14,706 nucleotides of DNA from NCBI GenBank assembly GCA_036939975.1, contig JALLPB010000562.1:1-14706 (forward strand), in the 5' to 3' direction. The position numbers and the translations under genes are program-made. The stretch comes from Cyclostephanos tholiformis (taxonomy: Eukaryota > Bacillariophyta > Thalassiosirophyceae > Thalassiosirales > Thalassiosiraceae). The notes under the pieces were generated by a model. The model ran no database searches. It was given only the letters and a program-made list of their open reading frames with translations, and had not been told where the DNA came from. Positions within the stretch are counted from its first letter, which is position 1. Every line of letters starts with the position of its first letter. Of the stretch, positions 8,111 to 14,706 are shown piece by piece.

Positions 8111-8842
8111 TGGTGACTACAGATGTAGTGCTGATCAATGGGGACACTGTCTTCAACCCAGTTGTGGCAGGTGATGACAAATTAATTACTTTTGGGTGGG
8201 GGGGGGTGCTGTCTTTCCATAGATTGCCTTCTTCTAGGCACAGCAGAAGACCATCTGCTTCATCGGGTTTGAACTCTCGTTGAAAGTGAATTTCGTGGCA
8301 TGCATCATCTCGGGGATCGATGCCTCTATGCACCTAATTTTAAATGCAATGGCAAGTGTGATGCACTTATCCTAGTGACCACACTTTCCTGGCATGTTGG
8401 CAAAGACCTTTTTGTCAATGGTATTCAACAATTAGTTGACATTCGATGCGATATTGTTGATTTAATACTCGCACGATGTGAGATTTTTGTGATTTTTGCA
8501 ACCTAAAAGTTGGACAGGAAGACTTTGGCGGAACATAGGGGTGTCTTATATGAGGCAAATCATAAGTGGATGCTCTATAGCACTGTATACTAGTAGGGGG
8601 TATTAGATTGAGCACTGGACTTTTTGGGTCTTAATCACTGAATGACTGTCAGTTTTGCAAATAAGTGTTAGAAAAGTAATTGGGGTAAAACTCGTCAAAA
8701 ACATTCGTACATACGCTGGAACACAATATGTTTGTCATACACACTGTCTCAAATATTTTTTTTCCATCACCACACAACAACACACACTCTCTACTCTCCC
8801 CTCTCCTCTATCGAGATCGTTGCCGGGATCCCATCTCCTCCC

Positions 8843-11070
8843 ATGAACACCTCCCTTCGCCAAGCGATGGCGCTGCTTTCGCTGGTGTCAACATCGTCGT
8901 CGATTGGTCCGTCGGATGCCACCGCTGTAGTCCCGTTAGCGTCGACGACATCGGCCTTCTCCCACCGCTCGCGCGCGCTCCCTCCTCCGTCGTACGGCCC
9001 CTACCGAGGACGTCGTCCCGCCCCCTCCCAATCCTTATCGACATTTCCGTTCCCGACTGTGGCCACGGCCGGCCGACGATGCCGACGGCGCGTGATCGTT
9101 TTCGACGCCTCCGTGGCCCTCGACGACGACGAGGATGCGCGATTGCGACGACGATTCGAGGAGGCGATGAGACGGAGGGAGGAACGTCGTGGGACGGCGT
9201 CGTCGCTTTCGTCGTCGTCCTCACCGGTGGATGGATCGAAAAAAGATGGGACCCCGCGCGCCCAGGGAAATGCCGTGGCGGGGGAGGACATCTGCTCGCG
9301 CCCGACGATGATGGTTGGCGAGGCAGAGGGGAAAGTCGATGATGTCGGTGCCCCAACCGGTGGCGGGGATGGGACGCGTCCGACAATTGCAATGGAAGGG
9401 GACGGTGGAGCCGCACGAAATATCATGGACGGAGGCGGTTTGGCACATTGGGGGATGGCAATAAGAGAAGAACGCGGGCGGTGAAGGATTATGCAGAATA
9501 CCACGAGCCTCGGAGGATGGGGAGGGATAGAGACGATGCAGAGAAATACGACGACCGCGATCGCACACCGTCGGACGAGTTCGATCGCGACGACGATAAA
9601 TACGATCTGCCGTCATGCGAATGGGAGACGTATCGATCGACTTCTATCCTGTTCCCACCATGCGACGAAGAGGAGGGGAGTCGAAGTAGTCGTAGTCGCA
9701 GTCGTCGTCGTCGTCGTTGTCATCCGAGGGCGGTCGTACATTTCGTCGGCGGCACCCTCTTTGGGTCGTATCCCCGTCGGTTCTACGGTTCGCTATTGGA
9801 GGACATATCGATCAAGTGCGACGCGGTCGTGGTGGCGACGCCGATACCCATCGTATTACCGGTAGTTGGTGGCTTGGCGGGGCGGGTGGAGAGGTGGATA
9901 TTCAACGACGAGGGCGGTGGTGGGTACAATGACGACGACGGAGGACTGGGAGAGGGGGGTCGAGGGCGAAGAAGGGACGGGCGACCGAATGGTGCGACGA
10001 CAAATCCCCTAGACCACGTGTCGTTGGCCACGAGGGTACAAGCGGAATTCAACAATGCCTACCGCGACGTGATATTGGACGAATACTGCGCGGACCACCA
10101 CGACGACGATGACTACGACGACGAAGTCGAGGATTTCATGAGACGCGTGCCGATTGTTGGGATCGGTCATTCCCTGGGCGCACGGATACAGGCTGTGTCG
10201 TGTTCCGACCCTCATATATCAACACGATATCTGTCCATGGGTAAACGGAAACGTCTGATACGGTCCGGACGGGATGGCATGATATATCTCGGCTTCGCTA
10301 ATTGGAGCGCCAAATCATCAATACCAGGGGTGGAGACTTTGGACGATACGGTGAGGAGGAGAAAGAGGGCAAGACAACGGCGGGAAGAGAATGACCGAAG
10401 CGATGGCGTTGGGCGTCGAGACGATGTGTGGGATAATGGATCACGTCGCAGACGACAGGGCAGGTACGATAACGATTACAAAAGAGATAGACGTGGTCGA
10501 TACGACGGTTACGATGCGGAGGATTTGGATCTCATGGATGTCTTCGGTGACGTCGTTTCCGGCGTCGCCGATGGCGTCAAGATGATCGGCGAGGTCCTGA
10601 CGCCCGAGGCCGAGGATTTGGAGTTCTCCCCGACCCCCGACGAACTTTGGAACGATCTCTCATCTTCGGTCGGTTCGTACGGTCGTAGTTGTCGGAATAA
10701 CCTGATCGTTCAGTTCGAGGACGACCCCATCGACCAGGGGTCTCGGTTGGCCCGAGCGTTATTGATGGCCCATGATGCGGGTATGAATGCGACAAGTTCC
10801 ATAATAGACGATGCTTCCCGAGTCGAAGCGCCGCATGGCGTGAAATTTGCGCGGTTATCGGGTGGGCATCTTACGCCGGTGACGTTGCGAGGTGATATCG
10901 CGAAGATGATCCCGAAGAGAGCTTTTTCTCTGCTATCGTCTTCGTACGACTTCATACTGGAGCAAATCGATGGACGGACTGTAAAGTCGAGCCAGAAACA
11001 ACGGAAGGATGTTGAAGATGTCGCGGATACGGTGGCGAGCTTCATCAGATCATTGAATGGTGATGAGTAG
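8843..11070 (+). CDS. Plastid-targeted DUF1350 alpha/beta-hydrolase-like protein (frame break near 9343-9496)
   Basis: Two overlapping ORFs form one gene: 8843-9484 (frame 2) and 9343-11070 (frame 1). The second carries the DUF1350 family of cyanobacteria and plastids, whose biochemical function is not established. Visible landmarks are CEWETYRSTSILFPP, AVVHFVGGTLFGSYP, FYGSLLEDI, AVVVATP, the nucleophile elbow GIGHSLGA (Ser at 10171-10173), LGFANWSAKSSIP, EFSPTPDELW, NLIVQFEDDPIDQ and SGGHLTPV (candidate catalytic Asp and His). The first ORF begins MNTSLRQAMALLSL and has the TTSAFSHRSR motif with Phe39, typical of diatom signal-plus-transit peptides (ASAF motif), followed by a basic Ser/Pro-rich stretch. 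One missing G in the G5 run at 9450-9454 would fuse both frames into 742 residues; a 59-nt GT..AG intron (9438-9496) would also work. Charged low-complexity insertions at about 9880-10011 and 10339-10611 enlarge it beyond plant relatives. Confidence 0.85.
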
Positions 11071-11198
11071 GTAGTTCGATTGTTCATTGATTGGATAGAA
11101 CTAATATACAATTTGAACGAATTAAATCCTATCATCGGAAGAACGAAATGGCATAATAATGAATAGTGTTCGCGGTTCAGTGGCAAACTCGTCCGTCG

Positions 11199-11696
11199 TC
11201 AGTAGGACGTGGCGCGTTCATAGGTGTAGTCGGTGAACTCTTCTTCGTACGTCACCCCGTCCTCGCACGTGGCTTCGTGCTCGTGTTCGGGCACACCTTC
11301 CTCGCATTCTTCGTCGCATGACTCCATCGTCGCGGTGGATACATCGCAACCATTGTACTCGTCGTATGCCTCCTCCTCGTTGAGTATCTCGCGCTGGGCC
11401 TCCATCATCGCCGCCGCTTTCCTCCCCTCCTGGGCGGCGGCCTCGTAAAATTCATCATCGTCGCTGACGAATTTTTTCCCGTGATCGTCCTCCGTGACAT
11501 CGCCGCTTTTGAGGTCATCCTCCTCGTCTTGGCGAAGCTGCGCCGCCGTCGTCTCGTCCGCCCTTGCCTTCTTTCTCGATGGCGATGAGACCGATGAGGA
11601 AGTCAGCGATTCGTAGTTGTTGTACGAATCAATGGCTTCCTGCTGATCCTCCTCCTTACGCTTGAGGTTCTCGAGGACGATCTCTTCGACGATCAT
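11199..11696 (-). CDS. Unknown small acidic protein, possibly nuclear
   Basis: I do not recognise this 165-residue ORF. It starts with ATG (MIVEEIVLENLKRKEED). Residues 31-46 form a Ser-rich stretch with a short basic nuclear-signal-like motif, SPSRKKARA. Residues 50-80 are acidic and look disordered. Residues about 82-112 (DDDEFYEAAAQEGRKAAAMM and onward) look helical, and the C-terminal third is Glu-rich with several Cys and ends YERATSY. Codon use and GC content match the neighbouring real genes, and the gene is convergent with DUF1350 at 128 bp. The opposite strand has no comparable ORF. It could be a nuclear adaptor or regulatory protein, but that is inference from composition alone. Confidence 0.6.
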   Translation of the reverse strand: MIVEEIVLENLKRKEEDQQEAIDSYNNYESLTSSSVSSPSRKKARADETTAAQLRQDEEDDLKSGDVTEDDHGKKFVSDDDEFYEAAAQEGRKAAAMMEAQREILNEEEAYDEYNGCDVSTATMESCDEECEEGVPEHEHEATCEDGVTYEEEFTDYTYERATSY

Positions 11697-11739
11697 GATG
11701 ATGATATGATGTTGACTGTGTTCTGATAATGAAATATTA

Positions 11740-11747
11740 TTATATAG
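11740..11747 (-). promoter_or_regulatory. TATA-like element upstream of acidic-protein gene
   Basis: The minus strand reads TATATAAT here, about 44 bases before the ATG at 11696. The position is plausible for a core promoter with a short leader, but the surrounding DNA is A/T-rich, so the match is weak evidence. Confidence 0.3.
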
Positions 11748-11934
11748 TGTATGTTGTTATATGATATGGGACTGGCCGAACCGGGATGGGAACTTGGCCT
11801 TCGCCGACGCCGGCCGGCTGCAGCTTGAATGTTCACTCTCCCTCTGTTGATGGCCTCTCTCTTCTTCACTTCAGATTTTTTTTTTTTGTTGACACGAGTT
11901 CCGTCAAAGATATACTGGGTGACTGCGTTTATTC

Positions 11935-12075
11935 GGCCTAAATTTAGACCGCATTTATTTAGGTTTTTTTTAGGCTCGATCTAGGCCAACCCACTTTCTT
12001 TAATCGTCTAGATCCATCTAAATATTAGGCCTTTTACATACGGCGGATCAGTTATGTCCCGGTGGCATTTAGGCC
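11935..12075. repeat. Cluster of degenerate TTTAGGCC octamers
   Basis: Within 141 bp there are seven variants of one octamer: GGCCTAAA (11935, inverted), TTTAGACC (11943), TTTAGGTT (11958), TTTAGGCT (11969), CTAGGCC (11981), ATTAGGCC (12024) and TTTAGGCC (12068). The first two form a near-perfect 16-bp palindrome with 7 of 8 pairs. It could be a cluster of binding sites for one factor or a decayed simple repeat. Confidence 0.5.
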
Positions 12076-12460
12076 AGGGGGTTAAAAAGATGTGTATCGT
12101 AACGGCCAACATAACACAAAACACAACACAACAACCATGGCACGACGCTGTTTGATGTCCACCACGGCCTCTACCGCCGCCCACGGCTGTTGGCCGTCCG
12201 TTCCGGTGCAATGCTCCGCCTTGCCACATCGTGGGCAACGCTGCGTACGCTCAGTTTTGCTTCTCTTGCGCTGGGGGGGAGCTTAGGTTGCTAAGAGGCG
12301 ACCCATCGAAAAAGAGAGAGAGGCGGGCGAGGGCTGGGCCTTTGATGATCGCCATTTTAGCACGCCGGGGACACAACAACCAACCAAATTTTGGAGTTAT
12401 CGATGGGGGGGGTTATTGGGGAGGGCGTGTGACCGCGGCGGGACGTCGGGAGGTGGCGTG

Positions 12461-13009
12461 ATGACGTCCGTTCNCGAAATCTGCTGGCGCGTTCACCGGT
12501 GGCAAACTCAACCTCAAGGGAGACAAGAGAAAGCCAAAGAAAAAGTCGAAGAATACCAAGCACGGAGAGCCTAGTGAAGGCGATAGGGTGGCAAAATCGT
12601 CCAACCATAACGCGTCGTCTGGCAGCGACGACGATGGATATCACGATGACAAGAAAAAAAGTCGTGGGGATGACAGCGACGAGGAGGATCTAACCGCCGC
12701 GGAGAAACGGTCTCTTAAATTTAAGCTTCAACGGGAGAGAAAGGAATTGGAGCAAGTTGTCAGGTGTGTGTTAACGATATTATTTTATATCCTGTTATGT
12801 TCGCATCACAGTGATATCCAAGATATATTTTAGGAGTGCCCAATTGGGGACGCAAACTGACATTAATATACCCTTTTTGTCCACCCAAAATTTTGTGTTA
12901 CCTCGACAGCATGAGTCATCGTGAGCGTGTGGAGCAATTCAATGAAAAACTAGGAAAACTTACTGAGTTGAATGATATTCCGCGTGTTAGTGCCGCTGGA
13001 AATGGATAG
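12461..13009 (+). CDS. FAM32A: FAM32A-like spliceosomal protein, two exons, uncertain start
   Basis: Exon 1 (to 12763) and exon 2 (12910-13009) join to encode about 130 residues; human FAM32A has 112. The N-terminus has GGKLNLKG followed by Lys-rich KRKPKKKSK, matching the LKLKG plus poly-Lys start of FAM32A. An acidic/basic linker follows, then a helix (AEKRSLKFKLQRERKELEQ). Exon 2 gives SHRERVEQFNEKLGKLTELN then DIPRVS, closely matching the FAM32A C-terminus (HKQRVEDFN, LTEHYDIPKVSW). Human FAM32A binds the late spliceosome and helps exon ligation, so a nuclear splicing role is expected. The tail after DIPRVS is AAGNG and lacks the human Trp. The start is unresolved: no in-frame ATG lies upstream and base 12474 is N. 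Dropping the N puts ATG 12461 in frame (MTSVPKSAG); the duplicate copy at 4917 instead reads ATGGCGAAA. Confidence 0.85.
12474..12474. other. Ambiguous base N at duplication edge and gene start
   Basis: This is the only N I found in the window. It lies one base before the 128-bp homology to 4921-5048 begins, and in the first codons of the FAM32A-like gene. It may mark a contig join, an unresolved base, or a consensus conflict between the two copies. The true promoter and start codon of the gene may therefore be misrepresented here. Confidence 0.95.
12475..12602 (+). repeat. Copy B of 128-bp duplicated segment, in FAM32A-like exon 1
   Basis: This is the partner of 4921-5048 (120/128 identical, same orientation, no gaps). 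Here the segment is followed in frame by the remaining FAM32A-like coding sequence, so this is probably the original location. Beyond 12602 the two sequences diverge at once, and upstream of the N there is no convincing similarity either. Confidence 0.95.
12764..12909 (+). other. Spliceosomal intron (146 nt) in FAM32A-like gene
   Basis: The donor is CAG|GTGTGT and the acceptor is CTCGACAG|CATGAG. Splicing joins AG with C to make a Ser codon (phase 2) and places SHRERVEQFNEKL and DIPRVS in frame with exon 1. Without removal the frame stops at 12833, before the conserved C-terminus. A T/C-rich stretch (ccctttttgtccaccc) lies about 25-40 bases before the acceptor. Confidence 0.88.
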
Positions 13010-14706
13010 AGGTGGATTTTCCGCTGCTGATTGGTAGAGAAATATTGGGAAATCAAATCGTCGCAATTAATACTCTTTCACATTATGTGTTCAAAGATCT
13101 CTATTCCGGATGTGAGATCTCTCGATTTCAGTAACTTTTGTACCAGTATTAGTGTTCATGACCATCGCTCTCATACTAGACTACATGGCAGGAATTCGAG
13201 GGGAATCATCCCTACTGTTGAGTTGTGTGGGTTGAAGACATTATTTTGGAGCATATTAAAATGATATGGCTGCCTCTCAGTATCATCTAACTGGAGTAAA
13301 AATGCGAGATATCTGTATTACTCCTCACCAGACGATGAAGTAGCATAGGGTGATCTTTTGCGGTAGTTGTTTGCTCTTGATTTGAATTCAATTGCTCTGT
13401 TAGATCTTAAAACAATGCCAGGTATCCCTCGCTTTCTACCCGACCCCATGCCCACTTCATACTTATCCCCTCCCTCCTGAGAGCAGGTGGACCATGGCTG
13501 AGGCTGAAGAATGAAGAGGAAAAGAATGCTCCAAGCTACCGGCCACAAAATCTGCCCATGCTCATTTGCTGTCCATATCGCTCTCCCACACAACACACAT
13601 AAACACACAACCGCTGACACTGCCACAATGTTCCTCAGGGCCTTTGCTACCATTGCTTGTATCCCCATAACTAAGAGGAAAATAATGTTTCCCACGGTCC
13701 AGGATCCAGGATTCGGTGCAATATTGGGAGCCTTCAGGTGGTTTATTGTCATATTATTGTTCTGGATAATTATTGTACATGTTAGTACTGAGATTTTAAA
13801 ATATGTAATGGTAAGGGACATGACCATCCCAAGAAATAATGAGCGTGCATATCGTCTAGCCCAATTTCTTACCGACAGCTGTCGCAGCGGCAGTGTGCAC
13901 GCACGAGGGTGGGAGCATAACAATAGCGCTTGACGAGCAAGAGCAACGGTAGGAGGGTCGATGGTGCAATCCCGCTGCCCACCAATGTGGCCCAAGATGA
14001 CATCCACCATCTTGCCGTAACTTGGAGCATGTGCTGAAATTTGGATGGACCATACTACTTCCTCCACCAATGTCAATTAAATGGATGGAAATGTGGGCTG
14101 TTGTAATTGCACACAATCCCTAAGTAGGTACCTAAGATAGTGTGCTGGTGAGGTCGTTTCCAATACTAGAGAATACCAAACCTTGCTGGACCTGCCTCCC
14201 CCCCCAAGGCCAAGGAGCCTGATTATTAGAGATTAAACTAAACTAAGGCCCACACAATTAGACCGTTGTCTCGTACACACCCGGCATTGTCATAGGCCAT
14301 GGCATATTGGCAGGAAGTTTATCTCACTAAATGTCACGATTTGCTAATTAGCCAACTGCTGATGTAAGTGGGAGATAGACAGTCCCCCAGGGTCAAGGCT
14401 GCTAGCCACAAGATCCAAACGTGATTAAATTCTGACACATGTCACATAAGGCCAAAGATTCCTACGTGGGAACATTTGGCAAGATCTGATGACGATGACC
14501 ATGACATCTGCTGGGGCGATATTCAAGATCCAGGAATCGCATCAAAATCAATTCCTACCCAATCACGTATGTAGACTCTCATATGAGTGGATCTTTGGGT
14601 TCTAGGCAATCTTGGTTGCTCCAGGACTCCTAACCAAGTTCTAAGGACATCCTAAGGTGCATAGAATCCTACGGGAGCACATGCATCTCGTCTTTGGTTG
14701 GACCTC
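13010..14706. other. A+T-richer region without a confidently supported gene
   Basis: Composition resembles 6762-8842 and not the GC-rich genes. The GTC/GAC repeats are absent. Apart from the weak minus-strand ORF at 13318-14010, I see only short frames with frequent stops. No tRNA, rRNA or terminal repeats are visible. A 10-bp palindrome (TAGGTACCTA) lies at 14125-14134. It may be the eroded remains of a mobile element or plain intergenic DNA, and it continues past the window edge. Confidence 0.5.
13318..14010 (-). CDS. Weak hypothetical membrane-protein ORF
   Basis: From the first ATG this frame gives 230 residues (MVDVILGHIGGQRDCTIDPP onward). Three hydrophobic stretches could be membrane segments: around SLFLGMVMSLTITYF, around VGNIIFLLVMGIQAMV with VAVSAVVCLCVLCG, and around ILWPVAWSILFLFIL. 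The C-terminus is basic and polar (ANNYRKRSPYATSSSGEE). I recognise no family. Composition differs from the real genes, and an overlapping plus-strand ORF (13511-13933) is also hydrophobic, so it may be chance in A+T-rich DNA or part of a decayed element. On the minus strand a donor-like GTAAGAAAT near 13869 could also belong to a spliced gene. Confidence 0.22.
   Translation of the reverse strand: MVDVILGHIGGQRDCTIDPPTVALARQALLLCSHPRACTLPLRQLSVRNWARRYARSLFLGMVMSLTITYFKISVLTCTIIIQNNNMTINHLKAPNIAPNPGSWTVGNIIFLLVMGIQAMVAKALRNIVAVSAVVCLCVLCGRAIWTANEHGQILWPVAWSILFLFILQPQPWSTCSQEGGDKYEVGMGSGRKRGIPGIVLRSNRAIEFKSRANNYRKRSPYATSSSGEE

Larger units (their letters stand above)
6762..8842. other. A+T-richer intergenic region without an intact gene
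   Basis: Base composition drops visibly compared with the GC-rich genes on both sides, and the GTC/GAC triplet repeats disappear. No ORF here starts with ATG, keeps length and resembles a known protein. The clearest coding trace is the frameshifted minus-strand remnant at 7370-8110; further minus-strand fragments up to about 8615 are shorter and interrupted by stops. A 9-nt tandem repeat (cagacaact, just over two units) lies near 7063. No terminal inverted repeats or target-site duplications were found by eye. Confidence 0.6.
11697..12460. other. Intergenic region with no supported gene
   Basis: This stretch lies between the acidic-protein gene and the FAM32A-like gene, which point away from each other, so it holds the leaders and promoters of both. 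It contains a T12 run (11876-11887), a cluster of TTTAGGCC-like octamers (11935-12075), and a GC-rich part (12140-12460) with short ORFs on both strands. One plus-strand frame without an ATG reads CHIVGNAAYAQFCFSCAGG, which loosely resembles a zinc ribbon; I do not annotate it as a gene. Confidence 0.6.

Noticed and set aside
8732..8842. Upstream extension of the DUF1350 first ORF (TTG start at 8732)
   Set aside because: The first ATG in this frame is 8843, and the following residues give a good targeting leader. A TTG start is unlikely in a nuclear gene.
11876..11887. T12 run as a terminator or polymerase III stop
   Set aside because: No stem or RNA gene precedes it, and such runs are common in eukaryotic intergenic DNA.
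14109..14145. Possible hairpin with gcacac/gtgtgc arms around TAGGTACCTA
   Set aside because: The outer arms and the inner palindrome do not share a centre, so no consistent stem forms.
1..14706. CRISPR array, prokaryotic operon or phage island
   Set aside because: No spaced direct repeats or bacterial ribosome sites are present. Gene content, targeting signal and intron are eukaryotic.

Overview
The window looks like nuclear DNA from a eukaryotic alga with a secondary plastid, most likely a centric diatom. The evidence is eukaryotic RNA-processing genes (RRP6/EXOSC10-like and FAM32A-like), one clear GT..AG intron, CCATGG start contexts without bacterial ribosome sites or operons, and a plastid-type DUF1350 protein whose leader carries the TSA|F cleavage motif of diatom bipartite plastid targeting signals. 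Genes are GC-rich, nearly intronless, separated by short spacers, and full of GTC/GAC triplet repeats. No database search was possible, so the taxon and families rest on motif recognition.

Layout: (1) 281-1090 (+), a lysine-rich unknown protein with a glutamine tract. (2) 1336-4758 (-), a large RRP6/EXOSC10-type exosome exonuclease, convergent with (1). (3) 4917-6761 (+), a membrane or secreted protein with a possible DUF1990-like C-terminal domain, divergent from RRP6 over a 158-bp spacer. (4) 6762-8842, about 2 kb of A+T-richer DNA with frameshifted minus-strand coding remnants, probably a decayed mobile or multicopy gene. (5) 8843-11070 (+), a DUF1350 alpha/beta-hydrolase-like plastid protein with one reading-frame break. 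(6) 11199-11696 (-), a small acidic unknown protein. (7) 11697-12460, an intergenic stretch with a cluster of TTTAGGCC-like octamers. (8) about 12461-13009 (+), a FAM32A-like spliceosomal protein in two exons; an ambiguous base lies where its start should be. (9) 13010-14706, A+T-richer DNA with only one weak ORF.

The most striking observation is that the first 128 bp of the FAM32A-like coding region (12475-12602) is repeated at 4921-5048 with 120/128 identical bases. There it supplies the start codon and first 44 residues of an unrelated membrane-protein ORF. All seven altered codons are nonsynonymous. This is either a recent 5'-end capture giving a chimeric gene or an assembly artefact; the ambiguous base 12474 sits exactly at the edge of the homology.

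The recognisable functions are nuclear RNA decay (RRP6), pre-mRNA splicing (FAM32A) and a plastid hydrolase-like protein. The genes appear to be independent transcription units, not a cooperating cluster. I saw no CRISPR array, rRNA, tRNA or intact transposon.
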